Numbered from the stretch's first letter, positions 1-6,692 are shown. The stretch: 9,551 nucleotides of DNA from Actinomycetes bacterium (GCA_021793335.1 JAJYSW010000119.1:1-9551), one strand, 5' to 3'. Notes: generated from the letters alone by a model not told the origin. Numbers and translations: made by a program.

Positions 1-170
1 GGTGCTGCCGAACACCGTCATCCTGCCGCGGGGAAATCCTCCGCGCCGAGCGTCGTGACCGTTGCCGCGCTGAGAAGTCCGCGACCGCGGGTCCGGTGAC
101 CGCCCGGAACGGTTCGCGGCGGAGGCCACTGCATCCCGCTCGTCCGTGGGCGGGCGCCGAGAGCGCTTCG
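1..170. other. Upstream stretch with no recognised gene
   Basis: I recognise no gene here. One forward frame is open from base 2 to a TGA at 56-58 and its first codons are rich in third-position G/C, so it could be the last 18 codons of a gene that begins outside the window. A second forward frame is open from base 1 to a TGA at 97-99 but has weaker third-position bias. Neither tail is long enough to identify. I see no convincing intrinsic terminator, tRNA or repeat. Confidence 0.3.
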
Positions 171-173
171 TGC

Positions 174-218
174 TATGGTTCATTAGTCAAGTAATGGACC
201 TCTGAACCAATGAACCGA
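174..218 (+). promoter_or_regulatory. Probable promoter and autoregulatory operator of the GntR-ABC operon
   Basis: A -10-like hexamer TATGGT (174-179, matching TANNNT) lies about 85 bp before the GntR start; no good -35 box is visible. An imperfect inverted repeat overlaps it: GGTTCATTA (177-185), a 6-bp spacer, then TAATGGACC (192-200), with 8 of 9 positions matching. Three direct TGRACC half-sites follow at exact 8-bp spacing (195, 203, 211). The left arm GGTTCATT is also an exact complement of AATGAACC at 209-216. Known biology: YtrA-type GntR regulators usually repress their own ABC operons by binding inverted repeats at the promoter. Assigning these repeats to the adjacent GntR is inference. 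Confidence 0.5.
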
Positions 219-261
219 TGATGGCGGTGACCATGAAGCCGCACACCAGTGAGGGGGCGAG

Positions 262-627
262 ATGTTCGATGACGGCACGCCGATCTATCGGCAGATCGCC
301 GACCAGATCAAGGGCGAGATCTTGAACGGCTCGCTCGAACCGGGAGGGAAGGTCATGTCGACGAACCAGTACGCGGCGTTCTACCAGATCAACCCGGCCA
401 CCGCGCAGAAGGCGTTCCGGGAGCTGGTCGACGAAGGAGTCCTGTACAAGCAGCGCGGCGTCGGGATGTTCGTCGCCGAGGGCGCCCGTGACAGGCTCGC
501 CGGCGAGTTCCGCGCCCGTTTCTTCGACGACGTCCTCAAACCGCTCGTCCACGAGGCCCGGCAGGCCGGGATCTCCCTGTCCGACATCATCGACTACCTC
601 CAATCCCAGGAAGGCGCCCTGAAATGA
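262..627 (+). CDS. GntR-family transcriptional regulator, YtrA subfamily
   Basis: The 121-residue product is a small DNA-binding repressor. Residues 1-75 form a GntR winged helix: PIYRQIADQIKGEIL near the N-terminus, then the segment with NPATAQKAFRELVDEGVLY as recognition helix and a wing around QRGVGMFV. The remaining ~45 residues are a short helical tail, too small for the FadR, HutC or MocR effector domains. This matches the YtrA subfamily, normally 110-130 residues. The ATG at 262 follows a good GAGGGGG ribosome site (250-256). The stop overlaps the ATPase start by ATGA (624-627), so the two are translationally coupled. YtrA-type regulators typically control the ABC genes beside them, often in response to cell-envelope stress or antimicrobials. 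The signal here cannot be read from sequence. Confidence 0.92.
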   Translation: MFDDGTPIYRQIADQIKGEILNGSLEPGGKVMSTNQYAAFYQINPATAQKAFRELVDEGVLYKQRGVGMFVAEGARDRLAGEFRARFFDDVLKPLVHEARQAGISLSDIIDYLQSQEGALK

Positions 628-1502
628 GCTTCTCAGCCAGCCTGCGGGACGTGACGCTGAAATACGGCGACACCGAAGCCCTCTCCGACATCACCCTCGC
701 CCTCGAACCCGGCAAGATCTACGGTCTCCTGGGCCGCAACGGCGCCGGCAAGACCACGCTGCTCAGCCTCCTGTCCGCCTTCCGCAGGCCCACCGCCGGC
801 GAAGTCCTCGTCGACGACCGCCCGGTGTGGGAGAACATCGACGTGGTCTCCCAGGTCGCCCTGATCCGCGAGGGCGGCGACTTCGATGACACCGACACCG
901 TCAAGGCCGCCATCGAGATCGGCGCGCTCCGGCCCTCCTTCGACCTCGATTACGCCCTCAAGCTCGCCGAACGTTTCGAGCTGCCGCTCGACAGGAAGGT
1001 CAATCAGCTCTCGCGCGGCAAGCGCTCGGTCCTGGCCGCGGTCTGCGGCCTGGCCTCCCGAGCGCAGCTGACCATGTTCGACGAGGTCCACCTCGGCATG
1101 GACGCGCCCACCCGCGACGCGTTCTACAAGGAACTGCTCGCCGAGTACCTGGACCGGCCCCACACCGTGATCTTGTCCACGCACCTGATCGACGAGGTCG
1201 CCAACTACCTCGAAGAGGTCGTCATCCTCGACAGGGGACGCATCATGCGCCACGAGAACGTGGAGGCCTTCCAGGGCATGGGCGCGACCCTGACCGGGCC
1301 GGCCGACGCCGTCGACGCCGCCGCGGTCGGCCTCGAAGTGCTCGCCGAGCAGCGTCTCGGCGGCACCAAGAGCATCACCGTCGCCTCGGCCCTCGATGCG
1401 GCCGACCGCGGGCGCGCCGCGGCCGCCGGCGTCGAGATCGGCCCCGTCGGTCTCCAGGACCTCTTCATCCACCTGACCGACCCCGACCGGACGGGAGCCT
1501 AG
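624..1502 (+). CDS. ABC transporter ATP-binding protein (YtrB-like)
   Basis: The 292-residue cytoplasmic ATPase should power the two permeases encoded next. Visible motifs are Walker A GRNGAGKT (residues 37-44), an ABC signature region LSRGKRS (129-135), Walker B LTMFDE (149-154) with the catalytic Glu154, a D-loop around HLGMD (156-160) and the H-loop His187 in LSTHLIDE. The signature departs from LSGGQ, and the Q-loop position appears to carry Glu83 instead of Gln. Similar departures occur in YtrB-type ATPases beside GntR regulators, so I read this as a functional member of that group. The last ~70 residues form an accessory C-terminal domain. An AGGAAGG ribosome site (608-614) lies inside gntR, and the gene starts at the ATGA overlap. 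Whether it exports or imports, and what, is unknown. Confidence 0.9.
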   Translation: MSFSASLRDVTLKYGDTEALSDITLALEPGKIYGLLGRNGAGKTTLLSLLSAFRRPTAGEVLVDDRPVWENIDVVSQVALIREGGDFDDTDTVKAAIEIGALRPSFDLDYALKLAERFELPLDRKVNQLSRGKRSVLAAVCGLASRAQLTMFDEVHLGMDAPTRDAFYKELLAEYLDRPHTVILSTHLIDEVANYLEEVVILDRGRIMRHENVEAFQGMGATLTGPADAVDAAAVGLEVLAEQRLGGTKSITVASALDAADRGRAAAAGVEIGPVGLQDLFIHLTDPDRTGA

Positions 1503-1504
1503 CG

Positions 1505-2260
1505 ATGTCCAAGACCGCCACCCTCGCCACCCGCCGCTATACGCTCGGACTCGCACTGTTCGGCGAGAGCGTCAAGTACTTCGCCGCGTGGATCCTGGCG
1601 GCGATCATCCTCGCGGCCGTCGTCCCGCTCATCGTCTCGCAATGGCGCTCGATCGACATCTCCGCGTGGTACCTCGCCGCCAACGTCGGCAAGTACCTCG
1701 CCGCGATCATCGCGGGCGGATACCTCTACACGCTGCTGCCGATCCTGGTCGCCCAGGGGATGACCCGCCGTGAGACCGCCGTCTCGATGGGCATCTTCGG
1801 CCTGCTGTGGTCGCTCTTCCTCGGCACGATCGCGCTCGTCGGATTCCTCGGCGAGCACGCCCTCTACGGCGTCTTCGACTGGACGCAGGCCCCGCAGCAG
1901 GGCGAGGAGTACGACCTCGTCCTCGGCTCGTTCGGCCAGGCGCTCGATTTCGCCGCGATCTACCCGCTGTCCTACCTGCTCTACTGCGCCGGCGGCGCCC
2001 TCGCCGGGGCCGCGATCTACCGGTCCGACACCGGCTGGCTCATCCTCGCCCTCGTCGTCCCGATCGGCTTCGCCGTCGACGACCTCCTCTCCAGCGCCGA
2101 CACGTGGGGGCCCGCGTTCGTGGTCCGGTTCATCACCGGCCCCCTCGAGGACCTGGGCACGTGGCCCGCCGTCGTGATCGCCCTCGCCGTGATCGCGATC
2201 GGCGCCTGGGGCACCCGCCGCATCATCCTGAACACACCGATCCGAGCAAAGCAGGCATGA
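1505..2260 (+). CDS. ABC transporter permease subunit A, six predicted TM segments
   Basis: This 251-residue integral membrane protein is probably a channel-forming partner of the preceding ATPase. By eye the hydrophobic segments lie near residues 25-46, 55-82, 93-114, 146-170, 177-193 and 219-236. A basic N-terminus (ATRRYTLG) and a cytoplasmic-type loop GMTRRE (85-90) are the clearest landmarks. GMTRRE sits between TM2 and TM3, where a permease could contact its ATPase. It starts 2 bp after the ATPase stop behind GGGAG (1493-1497). Its stop overlaps the next start by ATGA (2257-2260). The next gene is a clear paralogue. I recognise no substrate-specific motif, so the substrate is unassigned. 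Confidence 0.82.
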   Translation: MSKTATLATRRYTLGLALFGESVKYFAAWILAAIILAAVVPLIVSQWRSIDISAWYLAANVGKYLAAIIAGGYLYTLLPILVAQGMTRRETAVSMGIFGLLWSLFLGTIALVGFLGEHALYGVFDWTQAPQQGEEYDLVLGSFGQALDFAAIYPLSYLLYCAGGALAGAAIYRSDTGWLILALVVPIGFAVDDLLSSADTWGPAFVVRFITGPLEDLGTWPAVVIALAVIAIGAWGTRRIILNTPIRAKQA

Positions 2261-2928
2261 CCATGAACGCCACCCTCACCCAGCGCCGCTACAGGCTCGG
2301 TGTGCACATGTTCACCCGCACCGCCCGCTCCCTCCTCTGGTGGCTGATCCCCGGCGCCGCGTTGACCTTCGGGATCTCGGTGGTCTTCGCCGATGAGCTG
2401 GAGATCGGCGCCTGGACCATCACCGCCTCGGTCTTCCAGTGGTTCGTCGCCGTCAGCGCCGGGATCGTGATCCACCAGGTCATGCCGTCCCTGGTCGCCA
2501 CCGGGCTGACCCGCAGGGAGGTCACCGCCGGGCTCGGCGTGTTCGGCGCCCTGCTGTGCGCCGCCAGCGTCCTGTTCGTCGCCGCCGGGCTCTTCGCCGA
2601 GCACGCCTTGCTCGCGGCGGCCGCCGAACCGCCCACCACCCTCGGCGAGACGGCCGGGCAGGCGGCCCGCTACCTCCTGGTCACCCCGCTGTACTGCGCC
2701 ACGGGCCTGCTCATCGGCGCCTCCGAGATGCGCATGCGCTGGCGCGGCTACCAGCTCCCGGCCGTGTTCGCCACGGCGATCCTCCTCGGCGGTGCGTGCA
2801 TGTGGCTGGAGTACTCCCGGCCGTGGACCCTCGCCTCGACCGCCGCCGCGCTCGTGCTCATCGCCGCCGCGGCCGCCGGGTTCGTGCTGTGCATGCGCAG
2901 CGCCCCGATCCAGCCCAAGCGGGCCTGA
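2257..2928 (+). CDS. ABC transporter permease subunit B, paralogue of subunit A
   Basis: This 223-residue membrane protein resembles the preceding permease. Both share the N-terminal RRYxLG motif, GLTRRE (83-88) after a conserved LVA segment, and a TPLYCATG stretch (143-150) matching YPLSYLLYCAGG in subunit A. Hydrophobic segments lie near 27-44, 55-80, 92-113, 138-155, 166-183 and 192-212. The pair looks like a tandem duplication giving a heterodimeric permease. The start is uncertain. ATG 2257 overlaps the upstream stop and aligns with the N-terminus of subunit A. ATG 2263 has the better-spaced GCAGG (2251-2255) and would give 221 residues. The C-terminus is basic (QPKRA). Function follows from context only. 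Confidence 0.8.
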   Translation: MTMNATLTQRRYRLGVHMFTRTARSLLWWLIPGAALTFGISVVFADELEIGAWTITASVFQWFVAVSAGIVIHQVMPSLVATGLTRREVTAGLGVFGALLCAASVLFVAAGLFAEHALLAAAAEPPTTLGETAGQAARYLLVTPLYCATGLLIGASEMRMRWRGYQLPAVFATAILLGGACMWLEYSRPWTLASTAAALVLIAAAAAGFVLCMRSAPIQPKRA

Positions 2929-2931
2929 GCC

Positions 2932-3198
2932 ATGGGGGTGCAGGCGGCCGACGCGTCCGTGATCGCGGTGGTGCTGTGCGCCTGCGCGGTGGCCGCCGTG
3001 GTCGCCGGCCTCCTGCTGGCCTCTGGGCCGTCGTGCACCACAACCCGCGCCGACCCCGCATCCGAGCGCTCCGGAGAATGGGACACTGGGGAACGGTCAG
3101 TCCAAGCGTTGAGAGGGCAGCACATTGTCGATCCAGCCCATCCGCCTCTACGGCGATCCGGTCCTGCGCACCGCCGCAGAGGAAGTCGACACCTTTGA
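2932..3198 (+). CDS. Doubtful small membrane ORF between the ABC operon and def
   Basis: This 88-codon ORF begins with ATG 3 bp after the permease stop. Residues 9-31 form one strong hydrophobic helix. Almost every one of the first 30 codons ends in G or C, as in real genes here, but this bias fades after about base 3030. The last ~25 codons overlap the start of the first deformylase in another frame and are basic and low-complexity, which looks like shadow coding. It could be a real single-TM accessory peptide of the ABC operon, the remnant of a longer membrane gene, or chance. There is no good ribosome site immediately upstream, though coupling to the permease stop is possible. I do not recognise a family. 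Confidence 0.3.
   Translation: MGVQAADASVIAVVLCACAVAAVVAGLLLASGPSCTTTRADPASERSGEWDTGERSVQALRGQHIVDPAHPPLRRSGPAHRRRGSRHL
3111..3117 (+). promoter_or_regulatory. Ribosome-binding site fixing the TTG start of the first deformylase
   Basis: GAGAGGG lies 7 bp before TTG 3125. It supports that rare start, after which the protein opens with the SIQPxRLYGDP sequence also seen in its paralogue. Confidence 0.6.
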
Positions 3199-3676
3199 CA
3201 AGGAACTGCGCGGCCTGGTGAAAGACCTGCTGGACACCATGCACGACGAGGGCGGCGCCGGGCTCGCCGCCCCGCAACTGGGCGTCGGCAAACGCGTGTT
3301 CACCTTCGACGTCGACGATGTCGTCGGCCACATCGTCAACCCGGTCCTCGAATTCCCCGACGAGGAGGAGCAGGAAGGCCCCGAGGGATGCCTGTCGCTG
3401 CCGGGCCTGTACTTCGACACCGTCCGACGCCAGAATGTCATCGCCAAGGGCTTCAACGAGTACGGCGACCCGCTCCAGATCGTCGGCACGGGCATGATGG
3501 CCCGTTGCCTCCAGCATGAGACCGACCACCTGGACGGCATCATCTTCATCGACCGGCTCGAAGGCGAGCAGCGCAAAGCCGCCATGGCCGAGATCCGCGC
3601 CCAGGACTGGTATAACGACGACGTCAAAGTCAAAGTCACGCCCCACGACGGCAAAGGCGTGTTCTTCAAGTCCTGA
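3125..3676 (+). CDS. def: Peptide deformylase 1
   Basis: The 183-residue metalloenzyme removes the formyl group from the N-terminal formyl-Met of nascent proteins at the ribosome exit. All three family motifs are intact: GAGLAAPQ (motif I, with Gln), EGCLSLP (motif II, with the metal-binding Cys) and QHETDHLDG (motif III, with two metal-binding His and the catalytic Glu). Length is normal. The start is TTG 3125, behind GAGAGGG. It is the first gene of a translation operon: a second deformylase begins 27 bp after its stop and the formyltransferase follows. The C-terminal tail KGVFFKS is shared with the second copy, so this end is conserved between the paralogues. No clear promoter was found in the gap upstream. 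Confidence 0.96.
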   Translation: MSIQPIRLYGDPVLRTAAEEVDTFDKELRGLVKDLLDTMHDEGGAGLAAPQLGVGKRVFTFDVDDVVGHIVNPVLEFPDEEEQEGPEGCLSLPGLYFDTVRRQNVIAKGFNEYGDPLQIVGTGMMARCLQHETDHLDGIIFIDRLEGEQRKAAMAEIRAQDWYNDDVKVKVTPHDGKGVFFKS

Positions 3677-3687
3677 CCCGTGTTCCC

Positions 3688-3696
3688 GAAGGAAGG
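3688..3696 (+). promoter_or_regulatory. Ribosome-binding site deciding the start of the second deformylase
   Basis: GAAGGAAGG is strongly purine-rich and lies 7 bp before TTG 3704. It argues against the in-frame GTG at 3680, which lies upstream of this site and would add eight residues absent from the paralogue. Confidence 0.65.
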
Positions 3697-3703
3697 CACC
3701 AGC

Positions 3704-4267
3704 TTGTCCATCCAGCCAGTGCGCCTGTACGGCGATCCGGTCCTGCGCACCCGCGCCGCCGAGGTCACCGAGTTCGACGAGCGGCTGCGCCGCCTGATCC
3801 AGGATCTCCACGACACGCTCGACGACCAGCGGGGCGCCGGTCTCGCCGCCCCGCAGATCGGAGTCGGCCTGCGCGTGTTCGTCTACCACGTGGAGGGCCG
3901 CCGAGGCCACATGGTCAACCCCGTCCTGGAACTGCCCGACGAGGAGACCCAGGACGACGGCGCCCTCGAAGGCTGCCTGTCGCTGCCCGACGGGCTCCAC
4001 TATCCGTGTGCGCGACGGCGGCGGGCGATCGCCCGCGGACGCGACCTGCGAGGCGAGCCCATCGAGATCCGCGGCGAGGGGTTCATGGCCCGCTGCCTCC
4101 AGCACGAGACCGACCACCTCGACGGACGGCTGTTCATCGACCGCCTCGACGCCGAGCACCGCACCGAATTCCTCGCCGACCTCGAACACCAGACCTGGTA
4201 CACCGCGCACCGGACCAGCGTCCATACCGACCGAGACGACAGCAAGGGTGTGTTCTTCAAATCATGA
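3704..4267 (+). CDS. def: Peptide deformylase 2, tandem paralogue
   Basis: The 187-residue product has the full active site: GAGLAAPQ, EGCLSLP and QHETDHLDG. Aligned by hand with the upstream copy, about 105 of roughly 185 positions are identical (about 55%), including the first 15 residues almost entirely and the terminal KGVFFKS. It is therefore a duplicate with real divergence, not a recent copy. Differences concentrate in the strand after the second motif, where this copy is Arg-rich (CARRRRAIARG), and in the C-terminal helix region. That could change substrate range, ribosome contact or inhibitor sensitivity. The start is TTG 3704. The stop overlaps the fmt ATG by ATGA, so translation of the deformylase and the formyltransferase is directly coupled. 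Confidence 0.95.
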   Translation: MSIQPVRLYGDPVLRTRAAEVTEFDERLRRLIQDLHDTLDDQRGAGLAAPQIGVGLRVFVYHVEGRRGHMVNPVLELPDEETQDDGALEGCLSLPDGLHYPCARRRRAIARGRDLRGEPIEIRGEGFMARCLQHETDHLDGRLFIDRLDAEHRTEFLADLEHQTWYTAHRTSVHTDRDDSKGVFFKS

Positions 4268-5187
4268 GGTTGCTCTTCGCAGGCACCCCCGAGGTCGCCG
4301 TGCCGACACTGGAGGCGCTCGACGCCTCCGATCACGAACTCGTCGCCGTGCTGACCCGCCCCGACGCGCGCACCGGCCGAGGCCGGAAGGTCTCGCGTTC
4401 CCCGGTGGCCGCCTGGGCCGACGAACGCGGCATCGAGGTGCTCACTCCCGCCGGGCCGAGGGAACCGGCGTTCATGGAGCGGCTGCGCGAGCTCGCCGTC
4501 GACCTCGTCCCGGTGGTCGCCTACGGTGCCCTCGTCCCGCCCGAGGCGCTGGAGGTTCCGCGCCTGGGCTGGATCAATCTGCATTTCTCGCTGCTGCCGG
4601 CGTGGCGCGGCGCCGCCCCGGTCCAGCACGCCGTGCTCGCCGGTGACGAGATGACCGGTGCGTGCGTCTTCCAACTGGAAGCCGGTCTCGACACCGGGCC
4701 GGTCTACGGCCGCCTGACCGAGCCCATCGGCGCACGCGATACCGCCGGTGACCTGCTCGGGCGCCTCGCAGAGGCCGGAGCGGGGCTCACCGTCGACGTC
4801 GTCGACGCCTTGGAGGCCGGGGTGCTCCAGGCCGAGCCGCAGCCCGAGGACGGCGTCTCGTACGCCCCCAAGATCACCGTCGAGGACGCCCGCGTCCGCT
4901 GGAGCGATCCGGCCTTCGCCGTCGACCGGCGCGTCCGCGCCGTCACCCCCGCGCCCGGAGCCTGGACCGAGGTCGACGGCGCCAGACTCCGCCTCGGACC
5001 GATCACGGTCGACCCCGAGGGCCCCGACTTGGCCCCCGGCGAGATCGCGGTGTCCAAGCACAGCGTCCACGTCGGCACCGCCACCGACCCGGTGCGGCTC
5101 GGCGAGGTCCAGCCCGCCGGGAAGCGGCGCATGGACGCCGCCGCCTGGGGGCGCGGCCACCAGAGCGTGAACATGCGGTGCGCGTGA
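4264..5187 (+). CDS. fmt: Methionyl-tRNA formyltransferase
   Basis: The 307-residue cytosolic enzyme transfers a formyl group from 10-formyltetrahydrofolate to Met-tRNA(fMet), making the initiator tRNA for translation. The N-terminal Rossmann domain opens with RLLFAGTPEVAVP. The formyltransferase core shows NLHFSLLPAWRGAAPVQ, with Asn105 and His107, and Asp143 in GLDTGPV, matching the Asn/His/Asp catalytic trio of the family. The region after about residue 200 is the C-terminal tRNA-binding domain. Length is normal. ATG 4264 overlaps the stop of the second deformylase. Its own stop overlaps a possible GTG-started 40-codon ORF (GTGA, 5184-5187). The enzyme and the two deformylases form the two halves of the N-formyl cycle in one operon. 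Confidence 0.97.
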   Translation: MRLLFAGTPEVAVPTLEALDASDHELVAVLTRPDARTGRGRKVSRSPVAAWADERGIEVLTPAGPREPAFMERLRELAVDLVPVVAYGALVPPEALEVPRLGWINLHFSLLPAWRGAAPVQHAVLAGDEMTGACVFQLEAGLDTGPVYGRLTEPIGARDTAGDLLGRLAEAGAGLTVDVVDALEAGVLQAEPQPEDGVSYAPKITVEDARVRWSDPAFAVDRRVRAVTPAPGAWTEVDGARLRLGPITVDPEGPDLAPGEIAVSKHSVHVGTATDPVRLGEVQPAGKRRMDAAAWGRGHQSVNMRCA

Positions 5188-5306
5188 GTTCCTCGCGCCG
5201 CACCGATCCGCTTCCCGATATCGAGAGCGCCCCGCGCTCGCGGCCCCGGGCCGCCGCCGCTTCGCGACGACTCTCCCCGAACTTGAAGGGCCGTGCCCCA
5301 CTGTGA
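5184..5306 (+). CDS. Doubtful 40-codon ORF overlapping fmt and rsmB at both ends
   Basis: A GTG at 5184 overlaps the fmt stop (GTGA 5184-5187). The frame stays open for 40 codons to a TGA at 5304-5306, which in turn overlaps the rsmB GTG start (GTGA 5303-5306). The product would be basic and disordered, rich in Ser, Arg, Pro and Ala, with no recognised domain. About three quarters of its third positions are G/C, lower than the flanking genes. Many actinobacterial RsmB proteins have a basic, Pro/Arg-rich N-terminal extension, so this may be a detached remnant of one, a leader peptide coupling rsmB to fmt, or chance in GC-rich DNA. No ribosome site is obvious. Confidence 0.3.
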   Translation: MSSSRRTDPLPDIESAPRSRPRAAAASRRLSPNLKGRAPL

Positions 5307-6628
5307 GCAGACCGAACCCGCGCCGCGTCGCCTTCGACGCCATCCGCGCCGTCAGCGCCGAGGACGCCTACGCCAATATCGAGTTGCCCCGGCGGCTGAG
5401 GGCCGCCGGGCTCGATGCCCGCGACGCCCGCCTGGCCACTGAGCTGACCTACGGGACGCTGCGGAGCCTGGGCACTCTCGAAGCGATTCTGGCCGCCGCC
5501 TCCGGCCGTGATCTCCGCGATCTCCAGGCCGATCTGGTCGACGCCCTCTGCCTGGGCGCCTACCAGCTGCTCTATACGCGAGTGCCGGTGCACGCGGCAG
5601 TCTCGACCACCGTCAGCCTCGTCAAGGCCGCGGTCAGTCCCCGCGTGTCGGGCCTGGCCAACGCCGTCCTGCGCAAGGTCGCCGCACACGACCTCGACAC
5701 CTGGGCCGATCGCCTGGCCTCCGGTGACCGCGTCGCCGACCTCGCGTTGCGCCACGCGCACCCCGAGTGGGTCGTCGAGGAGTTCGAGGCGGTCCTCGGC
5801 CCCGAGGAGCTGCCCTCCGCCCTGGAGGCGGACAATGTCGCTCCGCCGGTGCACTTGTGCGCCAGACCCGGCCGCATCGAACGGGACGATCTGGCCGCGA
5901 AGACCGGCGGGACGCCCGGGCGCTGGTCGCCCCACGCGGTCTATCTGCCGGGCGGCGCGCCGGGGAGGATCAAGGCCGTCGCCGTCGGGCGTGCGGGCGT
6001 TCAGGACGAGGGCAGCCAGCTCGTCGCCGCCGCGCTCGCCAACGCTCCCATGGATGGGCCGGATGCCGCCTGGGTCGATCTGTGCGCCGGCCCCGGCGGC
6101 AAGACCGCCCTGCTCGGATCGCTCGCGGCCCAACGCGGGGCCACCGTCGACGCCGTCGAGATCGCGCCGCACCGCGCCGAGCTGGTCACCAAGGCGACCA
6201 AAGGATTGCCTGTCACCGTCCACACCGGGGACGGTCGCGATTTCGGCACGGACGGCAGCGCCGACCGGGTCCTGGTGGACGCCCCGTGCTCGGGACTGGG
6301 GGCGCTGCGCCGCCGCCCGGAGGCGCGCTGGCGCAAACGCCGTGAGGACATGGAGGGACTGTCCCGGTTGCAGCGCGAGTTGCTGGGCGCGGCGATCGGT
6401 CTCGTCCGGCCCGGTGGCATCGTCGCCTACGTGACCTGTTCGCCCGTGCGCGCCGAGACCGTCGAGGTCGTCAGTGACCTCCTCCGAAGTGGGGGAGTGG
6501 AGACCGTTGCGCCCCAAGTGATCACGGATAGCGTTCCCGGGGCTTCGCGGGACGGTTTCGTGCAGCTGTGGCCGCAGCGCCACGGCACCGATGCGATGTT
6601 CCTGGCGTTGCTGCGCCGTATCGGCTGA
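5303..6628 (+). CDS. rsmB: 16S rRNA (cytosine-967-C5)-methyltransferase RsmB
   Basis: The 441-residue enzyme uses S-adenosylmethionine to make 5-methylcytosine in 16S rRNA. Residues 1 to about 130 form the NusB-like RNA-binding domain (VAFDAIRAV, then DAYANIELP, then ELTYGTLR). The methyltransferase domain follows, with QDEGSQL (234-240), SAM-binding motif I DLCAGPGGKT (259-268), DAPCSG (326-331) with Cys329, and YVTCS (376-380) with Cys379. The two cysteines match the release and nucleophile cysteines of the NOL1/NOP2/Sun family. GTG 5303 is the only ATG/GTG/TTG start in this frame after a stop at 5168-5170. GAAGGG (5285-5290) is a somewhat distant ribosome site. It is probably the last gene of the operon that begins at def. 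Confidence 0.95.
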   Translation: MSRPNPRRVAFDAIRAVSAEDAYANIELPRRLRAAGLDARDARLATELTYGTLRSLGTLEAILAAASGRDLRDLQADLVDALCLGAYQLLYTRVPVHAAVSTTVSLVKAAVSPRVSGLANAVLRKVAAHDLDTWADRLASGDRVADLALRHAHPEWVVEEFEAVLGPEELPSALEADNVAPPVHLCARPGRIERDDLAAKTGGTPGRWSPHAVYLPGGAPGRIKAVAVGRAGVQDEGSQLVAAALANAPMDGPDAAWVDLCAGPGGKTALLGSLAAQRGATVDAVEIAPHRAELVTKATKGLPVTVHTGDGRDFGTDGSADRVLVDAPCSGLGALRRRPEARWRKRREDMEGLSRLQRELLGAAIGLVRPGGIVAYVTCSPVRAETVEVVSDLLRSGGVETVAPQVITDSVPGASRDGFVQLWPQRHGTDAMFLALLRRIG

Positions 6629-6674
6629 GCAGCGAATTCGACGAGTTTCGACGCCCCCTGTCGACATCCTGAAG

Positions 6675-6688
6675 TGGTAGCGCTACCA
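6675..6688. promoter_or_regulatory. LacI-family (CebR/CelR-like) operator of the cellulase gene
   Basis: TGGTAGCGCTACCA is a perfect 14-bp palindrome with a central CG pair, the usual architecture of LacI/GalR-family operators. It differs by one base per half-site from TGGGAGCGCTCCCA, the site bound by CebR in Streptomyces and CelR in Thermobifida, which control cellulase genes and are released by cellobiose. It lies 66 bp before the start of a GH6 cellulase and directly upstream of a possible -10 box (TATATC, 6693-6698), so a bound repressor would overlap the promoter. No LacI-type gene is in the window, so the regulator would be encoded elsewhere. Confidence 0.85.
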
Positions 6689-6692
6689 TCGC

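Noticed and set aside
3680..3703. GTG at 3680 as the second deformylase start
   Set aside because: It precedes the strong ribosome site. The paralogue starts at the equivalent of TTG 3704.
6648..6664. TCGAC/GTCGA hairpin after rsmB as a terminator
   Set aside because: The stem is only 5 bp with a 7-nt loop and no T-run. It is within chance expectation.
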